Below are positions 1 through 11,724 of a stretch of 64,000 bases of DNA, piece by piece (positions within the stretch are counted from its first letter, which is position 1; each line of letters begins with the position of its first letter). The position numbers and the translations under genes are program-made. Source of the DNA: Tipula vernalis (Eukaryota > Arthropoda > Insecta > Diptera > Tipulidae). Location of the stretch: contig OY282558.1 of the NCBI GenBank assembly GCA_958295665.1, positions 187,094,015 to 187,158,014 on the forward strand, read 5' to 3'. A model generated the notes under the pieces. That model was given only the letters and a program-made list of their open reading frames with translations, was not told where the DNA came from and made no database searches.

Positions 1-30
1 TTGTCATGTAGACACTGAAAAAAATATTCC

Positions 31-185
31 ATTCATTATGATAATAAATGTTCGTTTAAATCGTGATAACACTTTCATTATTATAGTGACTAATAATTTT
101 AGCATGCATAATATTATTTTTAGATTAATCGAAATATTATTAAAATGATAAACAATGTATTGTTGAGCTACGTAAATTTTAAAAA
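31..185 (+). repeat. Diverged AT-rich repeat, copy a
   Basis: This block aligns over about 150 bases with 748-900. Shared words include GATAATAAATGTTC, TTTAAATC, TTTCATTATTA, TAATTTTA(G/A)CATGCATAAT and a stretch around TGATAAACAA. The copies differ by scattered substitutions and small indels, so they are old copies of one interspersed repeat. No coding potential is visible. Confidence 0.7.
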
Positions 186-652
186 TATTTTCGAAATGAA
201 ATTGTTTTATCAAATGTATAATATAATTTAAAATAAAATTATCAAAATGATAAATTTTTTTGTCCTCGAAAAATTAAACAAAAATTGAAGATTTTAAAAT
301 TTATCATAAATTTGATAATATTATTATTATAATAATTGTTTTAAAAGTAAGTCTTTTTATTGATATGACAATATTTATTCGATATAATAAAATGTAAGGC
401 ATTTCGTTGTAATTATAAGCAAAATAAATTATTGATGATGTCGTGGTCCAAAGAGTTTTTTTTACTAAATTTTAGCAAATTGGTGGTCTTTGACAACCTC
501 ATATAGAAATATTTTTGGTTAAATATCATGAAATATTGGACTAAACTGTAACCATCGTGAGTTAAAAAAATCTGAGGTACCACAATTCGGTTTGTACCAA
601 ATAAATAAATTTCTTAATGGCTTAGTATGCTGAAATTTTAGAATTATTCCGT

Positions 653-695
653 CTTACGATAACGCTATATAGTATACATACTATATATCGTAAAG
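653..695. repeat. AT-rich hairpin
   Basis: An inverted repeat runs from CTTACGAT through TATATAGTAT, a tiny centre, ATACTATATA and ATCGTAAAG. It could form a long hairpin. No neighbouring gene suggests a terminator, so it is most likely a transposon end or a simple palindrome. Confidence 0.55.
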
Positions 696-747
696 TGAGA
701 TTTTCTGTTCTGGTTATATGTATTAGGTAACAGTATAGGTATAATCT

Positions 748-900
748 TCGATTCATTTTGAAAATAAATGTTCATTTAAATCTTGATAATAATTTCATTA
801 TTAAAGTGACAAATAATTTTAACATGCATAATTTTTATGTTAAACTAAATATTATTAAATTGATAAACAACTATTGTTGAACTGTGTAAGTTTTGCAAAT
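748..900 (+). repeat. Diverged AT-rich repeat, copy b
   Basis: Second copy of the repeat at 31-185, in the same orientation about 720 bases downstream. It keeps the CATGCATAAT core and the TGATAAACAA block. The spacing leaves it open whether these are two independent insertions or one local duplication. Confidence 0.7.
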
Positions 901-1573
901 TCGAAGCGAGCAAAAATTATAATTGAATTTAGTATAAAATTATCATAATAAAAATATTTCTTATTATTAATTTGATAATATTATAATCGTTCTTGAGCGC
1001 CACCCCTATGTCTAAACAAATTTACGTATCACGTGGAAACCTAGACAGTTATTTTCGTCATTTGCAAATGTATTAATTATATGTAGGTCAATAACCTGTA
1101 TAAGTAAATGAGGCAACAGCAATAAGAAAATCGTGTGATATGTATAGTTATGTAATTCGTCAATATGCATTAATATCTGAAAAATCCTAATAAAACTTTC
1201 TCAACATAATGATATTTTGTAAACTAAATCAGCTGATGCAGATCTTTTTTGTTTGGTTTGTTAATACTGTTAACACTGTTCCAGCATTTTTTATATGATT
1301 TTCATTATCGTTGAAAAATTATACAACGAAGTAAATTATAAACTACCGCTGAAATAAAGCGTTGATATAACTTCAAGAGGACGGGACAAAGTATATATTT
1401 TCGTGACATTAAAATAGGAAATCATTTGGTTCCATTCACGTTTTTTTTATAAATCATTTTGTTTTATTGTTGGTAACATTAAAAATAAAAGCAAAATAAA
1501 AAATTGCTTTGTATTGTACCTTTTGCTTTCTAGTAACTTTGTTTTAATGCGTTTTCTCTCTCGAAATTAAGTA

Positions 1574-1812
1574 TTAACACTAGAACTACCGACCGGTCAA
1601 AATGACCCGTTATACATTTATTGAATTCAATTTTTTTAATTATTATGTTAATACGTTTGTGGGAATCTGTGATGACTTTTAATATGACAACAAAGTAATT
1701 ATGCTAAAATTCATCATAAACTTCCAAAAAAATATTAACATATTAATTAAAAAAGTTGAATTCAATAAATGTACAATTCGTCATTTTGACGAGTTGGTAG
1801 TTCTAGTGTTAA
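1574..1812. mobile_element. Palindromic MITE with TTAA termini (piggyBac-like)
   Basis: A 239-bp unit begins TTAACACTAGAACTACC and ends with its reverse complement, GGTAGTTCTAGTGTTAA. The inverted arms extend about 80 bases each with a few mismatches, including the paired words GTCAAAATGAC and ATTTATTGAATTCAA. Both ends carry TTAA, the target site duplicated by piggyBac-superfamily elements. It has no coding capacity. Assignment to piggyBac rests on the TTAA ends only. Confidence 0.85.
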
Positions 1813-2713
1813 TATCAAGAAGGATGGTAAGGTGTGTTATATCTGTTCCATTTTAGAAGGGAAATGTAGCATAAAATAGAAAGAGATAGGCCGCATTATT
1901 TTAGAAATTGTAAAACAAATCACCAGCCATATCGTCGCTATCATCGCGATCTATTGAATGTGAAAAAAATAATTTTTAGAACTGGGTATAATACAGTGGC
2001 AAATCGTGGATTTTTTAGCTTTAGTAGAATCATAGATAATGGTTCTGGCAAAGTTTGGAATATTATGCGCATTATTCTTATTGTTACTTTGTTAAATTAT
2101 CGAATATTTCTTGCCGTCCTGAAAAGAAAATTTTCATATTCGATAGTTTGCTGTGGTAGCGACGATATGTTCGAATGAGACATTTTTTACTAGATATGTG
2201 TATCTTATTGTTTATTTTTTTGCCTATAATTTACCGTTAGTTAAATATTGAAAAACAAGATTAAACCTTTAAAGGCACTAGCTACTATCGCATTATTTTA
2301 CGAGAACGGAATATAGTTTTGTTTTTACTTGGCCAAACCAAAATAAAAAAGGTCAGGCCTTCTTGTAGAATATTCATATAATTGAATTTTAAGTTTTTAT
2401 GCTGCGGCAAAACAAAATAGTCAGAGGACCATAAAATTGTATTAAATTATTGTATATATGTACATATATTATTCTGAAAAAATCCAATTATTATAATAAT
2501 TATTGATGCACCTGATAATAACTATTGCAAATGATAATAATTATTATAAATGATAAAGATTTATCATCAAACTGATATAAAATAACGGTAGTTTCTACGT
2601 GACTGTCTATTTTATTTATTCTTTTTCCTTTGTAACTCGTGATGATCGGACGTTTAGTTTTGGCTATCGTGTCGTTTTTTTTTTGCTAATTTATTTTGAA
2701 TAACAATAGTAAT

Positions 2714-3431
2714 ATGAGTGATTTGTTAAAATTATTGATTCACAATGTAAAAATAAATAAAAGTGTAGTTTATGAATATAAAATTGTTGAAAAGTTTGTA
2801 GGTGAGTGGTTTAAATATGATAATTAAAATGTTTTGTGTGGTTATGTTGGAAAATAACGTGTTGCATTTGTTTTCTGTAAAAAATATTTCCTAACCTGTT
2901 TTAAAAAATGTGCGAATTCTTAACCTAGTTAAAGAGTTTTATTTTGTTCTTTGTGAAAGTATTGTATAGTTTCCATTAGAAAACATGATTTGTTCGAATA
3001 ATTTTTTGCGTACCTCCGAGAAAAAAATTTCAAACGGTTTGCAATTTTTACTTATAATACTTTATCCAAATGATAAAAATGCCTTTATACGTGTAGCTTC
3101 TTTTTAGAGAAACACGCAGTTTTTAAGGTTAAGTACAATTTCGCACGAATTTTTTAAAATTCATTTATTATATTATTATGTAATTATTATACATAACATG
3201 TTTTTGTTAATTTCTTTTAGAAAATTCAATTGATGAACAAGCGCTTTGTGAAATAAGCTATCCGTATTTAAATTATTTTTCTCAAAGTATAATATTCCAG
3301 TCGGTGTTCAAATTAAAATTGCATCACAAATTAAAATCTGGCAAAAGATTCAGGTTTGTATTATATAATAATTTAAATATAGTTTTATTAATTAATAACA
3401 AATTTTTAGGACCATCACAATAGCAAGTTAA
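2714..3431 (+). CDS. SAM-like small protein or alternative N-terminus of the transposase
   Basis: Predicted exons are 2714-2801 (ATG at 2714, donor GTGAGT), 3221-3353 (after TTTTAG) and 3410-3431 (ends in TAA), giving 80 residues. The middle resembles a SAM fold: a helix ending EKFV, then ENSIDEQALCEI, then a basic helix with FKLKLHHKLK. An alternative acceptor at 3557-3558 would put exon 2 in frame with the ATG at 3581, giving a SAM domain fused to the zinc-finger transposase. The intron before ENSID is phase 1 and sits at the same domain position as intron 1 of the SAMD3-like gene downstream. The SAM assignment is by eye and tentative; transcript data would decide between the two models. 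Confidence 0.5.
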
Positions 3432-3580
3432 AAATAAAATCTTCTTAAAATCTTCGTCGTTTTAAAAGTCAATTAATGATTTCTCAAACATTTTTGTTTA
3501 GTTCATTAATTTTTTAATTAGTTTATTTAGTTGATTTAAATTCCATTTGTTACTTTAGTTTACAAATTCTTTTTGTAAAA

Positions 3581-6007
3581 ATGAGGTGTTTCAAATGCAA
3601 TGATGAACTTGGAAACATAAAAGCTCTCAAATTGCATTTTAAATTTTGGCACAGTATGAGCAGTGATAGTATATATGAATGTTGTGAAACACCTTGCTCC
3701 CAATCATTTAGTAATTTCAAAGCATTCAAGAAACATGTGATACGGAAACATGCCCCGTTTCGTTCTGACTATACTGAGAAGCACTTAAATATGAATGAAA
3801 GTGATGTTAAAATCCCAAGCATTTCAGAAACTGATGGGAATACAAGGAACAAAACATTGCAACAAGACACTAGTATTACTAGTTCGAGTAGATCGAAGCT
3901 GAACACCCAAGAATTATTAGATCATATCAAGCGATCTTCGATCAACTTCTGTATTTCCCTTCACAATATTAACAGATTTGCCATTTCGGATATTAGTTTT
4001 ATTCAAACTTTAGTAGTTACTCAAATTACAAAACCAATTGCAAATTTCCTGAATTTAGAACTCAAACAAAATATTGCCGATATTGGCTTGAAAGAAAATA
4101 TTAACTGTTTAGAGAAAATCCTGTTAAATCCATTTTTAAACTGTGGAACTGATTTCATGCTTTTAAAAACTTTATCTGCTACCGGGTTAATCGATAAACT
4201 GACAATATTTTCTATCAATAGTGACGTAGGCGTTATATATCGTAAAGGGGAAACTTTTTATGAAGAAATAAATACATCAGGAATATTGCTACCTTTAAAA
4301 TTTCAATTTAAAAAAATTATTGAAAATAACTATGAAGAATATTCTAGAAAAACATTTAATGTTGACGCTAAACGCATTTCAAACTTTTTGGAAGGCCACT
4401 TATGGCAGCAAAAAAAAGCTAAATATCCAAATGAAATATGTATTCCTTTTTTCATGTATTCGGATGATTTTGAAATCAACAATCCGTTGGGGAGCCAGAC
4501 TCAACCAATAACAGGAATTTATTACAGCTTCCCATCATTTAACACTAATTCTAAACTAGAAAATATATATTGTGCTGGTTTCATAAAAACGGCTAATCTA
4601 AAATCATTTGGGAATACTGCTTGCTTGAAGCATTTAGTTTTACAAATAAACTCTCTTGAGGAAGATGGACTAATTATAGAGACATCAGCTGGCCAAATTA
4701 AAGTTAGATTTATATTAGGTTTATTTCTTGATGACAATTTGGGTATTAATAGTGCCCTAGATTTTTCCAAATCCTTTTCAAGCAACTATTTTTGTCGATT
4801 TTGCAAAGTACATAAAAGTGTTAGTCAAAAATTGTGCGTCGAGAATTCCGCTTTACTCAGAAATATCGAAAACTACAATGAAGATGTCGATAAAAACAAT
4901 TTTTAAGAAACAGGAATTTATAAATCTTCAATTTTTAATGAAATCAAATCTTTTCATGTAGTAAACAATTTTTCTGTGGATTTGATGCACGATATTTTTG
5001 AAGGTGTATTTCACTATGATATAAGCCAAATTTTGATGTATTTTATAAATCAAACATCTTTCACGCTAGATTTATTGAACGAGAGAAAACAGAACTTTAA
5101 CTACGGGATGATCGATATTGGCAATAAATCAAAGCCCATTAAATTAGATCATTTAAAAAGTAATCGTTTAAAAATGACAGCAAGCGAAATGAAATGTTTC
5201 ATTCACTTTCTGCCTTTATTAATCGGAGATTTATTTCCGAAGACAAACAAAGTTTGGAAATTCTTACTATGTTTAGTTCAAATGGTCGATCTTCTTCTTT
5301 CAAGTTATTTTACTGAGGAGTCATTATCTCTACTTCGCAATTTAATACAAGAACATAACTCAAAATATATTTCACTTTTTAATGACACCCTGAAACCTAA
5401 ATTTCATTTGTTAACTCACTATCCATCTATTATCGAACAGTCTGGTTCACCAAAATATTTCTGGTCTTTTAGATATGAAGCGAAACATAAAGATTTTAAG
5501 ACGTACGCTCGATCAATTACATCCAGAAAAATTATTATATTAACATTAGCTAAAAAGTACCAATTTAAATTTGCATATATTTTATTAAAAGAAAAAGATA
5601 TTGATCTTCATTTAGACGAAAAACATAAAATCGCCACTAATTTTTGTTCAAAGTTAGAAACAGTTTTTGGCCTGAATGAACATGATATAATATCTTACAA
5701 AACAGTCCAGTTTAAAGGAACGGTATATAGTGTAGGCTATTTTCTGTTCAAGCATGAACCAAAGAATAGTTTTTTCGAAATTTCAGAAATTTACGTAATA
5801 AAAAAAAAATCTGAAGTTATATTACGTCTTAACGAAATTCTAATTAAAAGCTTCGATAGACACATGTTGAGTTATGAAATAGATCGCAATAAAATAAAAA
5901 TTTCTGAAGATATTGTAGTTAAATTATCTAACTTTCAGTCTCCTCCAATAATGCCCAATAAATTAACAGATGGAAGATTATTTTTCAGAATAAAACAAAA
6001 ATTTTAA
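3581..6007 (+). pseudogene. Zinc-finger EnSpm-like transposase, one in-frame stop
   Basis: An 808-codon frame has a single internal TAA at 4904-4906; the same frame continues cleanly on both sides. The N-terminus has two C2H2 fingers (C3, C6, H19, H24; C35, C39, H52, H57). The body carries signatures of a widespread animal transposase family: YSDDFEINNPLG (residues 293-304), FLDDNLGINSALDF (382 on), DLMHDIFEGV (467 on) and WSFRYEAKH (628-636). The acidic residues at about 295, 385 and 633 are candidates for a DDE triad, which is inference. It would bind element ends and catalyse cut-and-paste transposition in the nucleus. As written it is split into a 441-residue zinc-finger part and a C-terminal part of about 343 residues. 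It lies 60 bases upstream of its companion gene. Confidence 0.8.
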
Positions 6008-6070
6008 AATTATTAAATTAGCGTATTTTACATACTCATATATACAGCATTACTAAACTAAAAATAAAAC

Positions 6071-8579
6071 ATGGATAATTTTAACATATCTAATGACGAC
6101 GATTTTCAAATTAACGAAATATTAATTCCTTCACCAATAAGTTATCATGAAATGCAGCCAGTAAACAAAAATTCAAAAATACACGATTCTTCGACTAAAT
6201 ACGAAGCTAGCCCTGAAATAACTGAAGAAGCCGCAAATCAAGTTTTACAACTTCTAGAAAACTGGGGATTTAGGTTTTTACATCAACTATTTTTAGGTAA
6301 ATTATATTTTCTTATTTATCAAACAATCTTCTTATTAACACTGTTCATCCTTTAAACTGTTTTTTATTTATCTAACTTTCTCTATTTAGCTGAACGGATA
6401 GATATCGAGGCTCTTAAAATATTAACTACAGAACATTTATTAAATTTGTGTTCCCGTGGTAAAATACAATTGGGAATAGCAATTAAATTTGAAACACACT
6501 TGAAAAAGTGGCAGATAAGGCAATGTTCAACCATTTCTACTGAATTTACAATGACTGGTGATGAAGTTTCGAGAAAAGATGTTTCCTTGCCCTTCATTTT
6601 GCGGGATTCTCCTAAGGGCCGTTTGATTTTGAAATATTACAATACTCATGATAAATTAAATGATCCTTGTAGGGCATCTATATTAGATATTATAAACAAT
6701 TTTTTAATTCAAAATGAAATAAAAATGTCAAGCGACTTAGCGAAAAACATTTCCCAGCAAATAATTGATGAATTTCCTAAAGAAGACTTAGTAAGTTGAA
6801 TAAAATGTTAAATATAAATATAAATAAAGTTTAATTGTATGTAATTATATTGCAGAACATGTATTACATTAAACAACCTGGAAAACCAGCAATCTCTAAA
6901 GTGTCAGCCAAATATTACAACGCCCAAAGAAATCTTAAAAATTGTGGAATTTTGGGAAAGCGGGTTTATGAGTCGCGTTCCTCGAAAGAAAAGAAGATAA
7001 GAAACGAATTAAGTTTATGTTTAGGTAATTTTTCAAAAATTATATTTATGCATACTATGTCATTAACTCGTACCGAATACAAAACCATTTTCTTAAATAT
7101 CAGAACCAGAAGTAAATCATCAAGAAAGTTTACGAGAAATAATGAATGACAACTGCAGTTTCGCTGAATTGGAATTTCATTGGGTTGCCACCAAAAATTA
7201 TAGGGCCTCGGATGTTGCCAGCATTGAGGCAAATTGTAATGAAGTAATAAAGAAATGGCCTCATTATAAAAAGCCCTTAGGATATAAATTGGTAAGATTT
7301 TTCAAACGCGGTTTGAATTATAATTAATCGGATTTTGTTATTGCTAATGAAATACATTTTTAACATTTTAGATAGATATCGATTTTAAAAATCTGTATCC
7401 AAATGCCGGAGATTTGTCGGATTGTTTTGAAGCATTTAGTCATAAAATTTTACCGATTTTGATCAACAAAATAAAAGATAGCCACAACAAAAAGATATTG
7501 GAAAACATTACCAAAAATAGTTGCACATCTGAAAGTAAGGTCGACTTTATTATTTAAAGTAATATAAAATTAATAAATAATTAAACGCTGTATTGCTTTA
7601 GTAAATTTAGAAATACAACAACAATTGCATTTTATAAAACCAGAAATGATTTAATTAAATTATTTTTAGATGTTTACAATGCAATAGTTGTTATAATTTA
7701 TTTGAAATCTTTTTTGGATTTACCAAAATAATACAGCAAAAGTTGAGCATTTCACCCAATACATAAGTACCTCCCTGTACTCCAAAAGGATAATGGAATA
7801 ATACCTCAAAAATTGTCGGTAACGTACATACTCGTAATACAATTATTTGCAGCACATTTGTACGATAAAAAAATGCTAAGTAATTAATAAGAAACAAGGA
7901 AAGTATGAGTACATGGAAGGCTTTGCATGAAAGGCAGCATTTTGGTTTTTTACATATATTGTGTCTAATATTATAACTTGCAATACTAGATTGGAGCATT
8001 ATTTTTCTGGGGAATTTGTTCATAATTTCTGGGGTTTTCTATGCATTGAAGTCTAATTGCTCAAGGCCATACTGAATTAACTAAGTCAGTTAATTAATTT
8101 TATTTTTATGTATTTCAGACGCTAAACAAACAGGAATATTATACCTGCTCCACAACTTAATACCGCCAGTTACAAAAGAGGCATGTACATCAACTTCTAG
8201 CAAACAGTTTGTAAAGTTTTCGATCAAAGACTCACAAAATTCTCTTTTTGTCTTCGGAGATACCGCGGCTGAGGTTGAAGAAATCATCAATAAAAAACTT
8301 CAACAGAACTTGCCTGTGCAACCCTTTATTATAGTAATAGGAACTATAGAGGAACCTAAAGAATTCATCGTATATTTTGATGAAATAAAGTACAAATTGC
8401 CATCAGTACTTAAGTCAATTGACTGCTGTTTTAAAATATAAAATTTTTTTAATCTGCAATATCCAAGCCAGTCCATCTTATATTGGAATTTTCTGCAACA
8501 ATATATGTATAACATAACCACAACTTTTGACAAATATCATCCATCCATCAGTGCATTAGTAAAAAAATTAAATGAATAA
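6071..8579 (+). pseudogene. SAMD3-like SAM-domain companion protein, six exons, one in-frame stop
   Basis: The exons are 6071-6296, 6390-6790, 6856-7024, 7104-7291, 7372-7534 and 8119-8579. All introns are GT-AG and phases agree, giving 536 codons. Exons 1-2 encode a SAM domain (VLQLLENWGF, then AERIDIEALKIL, then IAIKFETHLKKW). The following region resembles SAMD3-type proteins (KGRLILKYYNTHDKLND; YYNAQRNLKN). The last exon holds the family's C-terminal module (TGILYLLHNLIPPV; QPFIIVIGTIEEPKEF; DCCFKI). A TAA at 8439-8441 directly follows CFKI, yet the same frame continues with family-like sequence (LQYPSQSILYWNFLQQ) to a TAA at 8577-8579. This protein probably assists the transposase, perhaps through SAM-SAM contacts (inference). 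It would lose only the last 46 codons. Confidence 0.75.
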
Positions 8580-9232
8580 AAAATTCAGTCTGATATTATA
8601 ATTATTATTATTACTGTCGATATTATTTTCTAAATATTTGGAATTTATTTTATTTTAGTGTTCATTATTTAATGCTAAAATTTATTTTTATTTATTTTTT
8701 TTAAATTTTTTTGTATTATATAAAATGTTCATAGTCCTTAACTTAAAGAATAATAATTATTATACATAAATCTTATATTCATTTTTATTCTAAAAAGTTT
8801 AAACATTAAACATTATTGTTATAATCTTGCAATCTATAAACTAGAATAAATCCTGGAAATTTTGTCTTTGCAATATATTTCGTTATAATTAATATGAATA
8901 TTAAAAATTTAGACATTTTTATTAGTTTTTAATTTTAAAAATAACTTTTAATTTAATTATTATTTAAATAATAATTACAACATAAATTCATTTTAATATG
9001 AAAAGAGAAATAATAAAATTGATACCGTATAAACAAAAATGAAATCAAATATTTGCACTATTCAAATGAAAAAACATTAATTTTCTGTAAATGTATAAAT
9101 GTATATAAAAAAAACTGAATTTCAATTAAAAATTGCTAAAAACTAAAAATTTAACTGTTTCATTTTCTTTTCATCTGAAGTTCGGAAAATTATCGAAGGC
9201 CATAGGAAAATATATAATGCGTATTATCTGTA

Positions 9233-9252
9233 ATATATATATATATATATTA
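9233..9252. repeat. (AT)n microsatellite
   Basis: Uninterrupted alternating A and T for about 20 bases within AT-rich spacer. Confidence 0.9.
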
Positions 9253-9803
9253 TACTAGGCTTTGACTTTTTTGTCAGGCAGACGTTATTTTTATTTTTAT
9301 TTTATATTTTTACTTTATTGAAAAATAATTATTGGTATTGTGGTCTTAATTGTGCTTTATGGTGACATCTCTGAACTGCGGCGACATGTGATGAATCGGA
9401 AGCGACTCCAAGAAGTAACTTTCGGCATATATCGGAAAAAGTGTGGCGTTGGTTGACTTTGTAGGACAATTTAAAAAATGTACACTGGCGTATATAGAAA
9501 GAAAAAATTTGAGTAAATTGCCACTGAATTTGTTTGGTACGGATGGCGGTTTGGCAGGGCTGGAAAAATACGTCTTCAGTGTTCAACGGCTTCAGTGTTA
9601 CCACTGGCTGGAGTTCTTTCCAGCTGCAGAATGTGAAGCTGCAGATTATATGCAGATTAGCTTATTTTTGATTTTACCCATGTTAAACCACCGCATCTTA
9701 CACAATTTGTTATGAATGAGTTCCTGCTCAAAATAGATTGTGTAAGTATGGGGTTGGTTCCTAAACAAAATTTATGTAAATAGACAAATAAATAAACAAA
9801 TAA

Positions 9804-9824
9804 ATATATATATATATATATATA
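9804..9824. repeat. (TA)n microsatellite after an AAATAAATAAAC run
   Basis: An alternating TA tract follows a short AAAT/AAAC run. It resembles a degenerate retroposon tail, but nothing upstream identifies a source element. Confidence 0.85.
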
Positions 9825-10529
9825 ATCAATAATAATATTTTCAACTAGAAAATATCTTTTTGATAATAAATATTCATTTTGATAAAGATTTTCATCAAAC
9901 CGTATTATCACACAGAAGATTTATTATTAAAATATATTTTCTAATTGATAATTAATGCGTAATAAAAATTATCAACTCAATAAACATTTCTGATGGGATA
10001 TTATAAAATGGAAGATATATCATCCAAATTTATTTTCTATTTGAAAATATTACTTTCAAACCTTTTATCAGAATAATAATAATATTATTTAATAAAATAT
10101 CAATATGATATAAAATTTTCACTATGAAAGGATAATGTTTTTGAAAAATTAATGAAAGCATTATTATTATGAAAATTAATTATAAGTTTGATTATAACAT
10201 TATATAATTGATAATATAATTTGATAGTTAATTTTAATAAAATATTATTCATTTCATAATTAAAAAATACAAAAAATATTTGTTTTCTATCATATTGATA
10301 GATATTCTCTATCGGCGCTATATAAATAATGAAATTATTAGATTGATATTGATTTAACTCAATAAGAATGAACATTTTTTTCAGTGGAGGATGGCTACCT
10401 CTTCCAGATAAATATGGTCAATCCGCTGACTGGTTAGTTATTGAGCTGTCGATTGTACTTGCATTGCTATGCAAATAACTTATTCATTTTGCAGGTGCTT
10501 GATGATGTGACAAGGCGTGGACAATTATC

Positions 10530-11724
10530 TTTTAAGATATCGTCGACTGTTTCAACAGTATTGCGTCGATATGCATGTCAAGATCGAAACGTATCGTTCA
10601 AATTTCATCCGCTTCAATCAACCAAAACTACGATCGTTTCGAAAGGAGATGCAAGCAACGTCGGTCAATTGATCATTCTCGCAGGATGCTATGACGTATG
10701 TGCGGCATTACGGACGGCCAGATTTGTTCATCATGTTCACATGCAATCAGAAACGGCCTGAAGTTACCGGTAATCTACTGCCAGGACAAACTTTCAGCGA
10801 TCGCCACGACATCACCGCACGTGTGTTCAAATAAGAACTCAGGACTCTAATGGACTTCATCGTTAAGAAGATGGTTTTCGGACAGCCACGTTGTTGGATG
10901 TATTCAGTAGAGTGACAGAAGCGTTAATTACCACATGCACATATTCTGCTGTGGTTAATTGAGAAAATCAGACCAGATCAAATCGATTCAATCATCAGCC
11001 CCGAAATATCAGATCCAGAAGCCGATTCGGAGTTGTTCGCGGTATGTAGTCGCAACAAACATGATTCACGATCCGTGCGAAGAACACAATCCAGATTCAT
11101 CGTGTATGGCCGATGGGAAATGCACAAAACAATATCTGCGTCCGTTGCTGACATACACAATTAGTGGAAAGGACGGCTATCCATTATATAGGCGTCGTTC
11201 ACCCGAAGATGGTGGCAGAACAGTCACAATGACAGTGAAAGGAAAAGATGTTGTGGTCGAGAATCGCTGTATCGGTCCGTATTGCAAACTTCTATCGAAA
11301 ACATTCGCAATACACTGCAATGTTGAGTACCGTTACTCCATTAAGTCCATTAAATATGTCTGCAAATACGTGAACAAAGGTTGCGACCTGGCAGTGTTCT
11401 GGATGCAAATGGCGAAGTGTAAAGATTCCAATTGGGCGTTAAGTCAGTTGCAATGAAGCGATTTGACGTATTTTCTCATTTGCAATACACGAACGTCATC
11501 CCACTGTTCAACATTTGTGGGTGCAGTAATCCGTTCGCAAGAACATTGCTTTACTGGGAAATGCCACGCTATTATACTTGAAACCAGTCGACGAAGAAGT
11601 TTCAACGACGAAAGAAAGGTCAACCTATGTTGCAGGATACGGCGATGTGTGTTCGACTGATGTGCTTGGCCGTGTGTACACCGTTCATCCACGACAAGAG
11701 GAATGCTTCTATCTTCGTTCGAAT
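10530..11724 (+). pseudogene. Helitron Rep nuclease domain, decayed
   Basis: Across shifting frames I read Helitron N-domain signatures: YGRPDLFIMFTCN (about 10700), CWMYSVE followed by LPHAHILLWLIEKIRPDQID (about 10890-10985, containing the HUH-type His-x-His metal site), CMADGKCTKQY, GKDGYPLYRRRSPEDGG, and IKYVCKYVNKGCD (about 11350-11395, tyrosine region). This domain nicks and joins DNA in rolling-circle transposition. The longest intact piece is 10959-11456. Stops after CWMYSVE, after VFK and elsewhere, with several frameshifts, rule out a single product. It continues into the helicase after the LINE insertion. Confidence 0.85.
11711..11724 (+). repeat. Target-site duplication, left copy
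   Basis: ATCTTCGTTCGAAT here is repeated exactly at 12433-12446, bracketing the LINE fragment. In the Helitron frame the sequence encodes the start of the segment that resumes after the insertion. Confidence 0.85.

Larger units (their letters stand above)
1..2713. other. AT-rich non-coding stretch
   Basis: I see no convincing gene here. The short open frames (for example 1954-2178) have no recognisable domain and a composition like the surrounding AT-rich DNA. The stretch holds two copies of one diverged repeat (31-185 and 748-900), a hairpin (653-695), a palindromic MITE (1574-1812) and AT-rich sequence with recurring GATAATAA-type words near 2490-2580 that also recur at 9840-10380. Confidence 0.7.
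2714..8579 (+). mobile_element. Two-gene EnSpm/CACTA-like DNA transposon
   Basis: Two co-oriented genes sit together: a zinc-finger transposase (with upstream SAM-like exons) and a SAMD3-like companion, separated by about 60 bases. Splice sites follow GT-AG and all exon phases match, which is unusual integrity for this window. I could not find convincing terminal inverted repeats or a 3-bp target duplication, so the true ends lie outside the coding span and are not defined. Classification rests on transposase motifs shared with animal EnSpm/CMC-type proteins and is an inference. Confidence 0.7.
8580..10387. other. AT-rich spacer between EnSpm-like element and Helitron
   Basis: No gene can be supported. 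There are two (TA)n runs and, at about 9660-9750, a small inverted repeat CTTACACAAT...ATTGTGTAAG. The interval 9329-9715 has a more balanced base composition and overlapping open frames on both strands, without a domain I recognise; it may be a transposon remnant. From 9840 to 10380 the DNA repeats GATAATAA and TTATTAT words also seen in 1-1000 and 2490-2580. Confidence 0.6.

Noticed and set aside
1954..2178. 74-codon open frame as a host gene
   Set aside because: AT-rich, no domain, no splice context or conserved motif.
2400..9200. CACTA-type terminal inverted repeats for the EnSpm-like element
   Set aside because: I scanned both flanks by eye and found no convincing inverted pair, so no ends are claimed.
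9329..9715. Overlapping open frames on both strands as a gene
   Set aside because: The base composition is less AT-rich, but no family signature is visible on either strand; left as possible transposon remnant.
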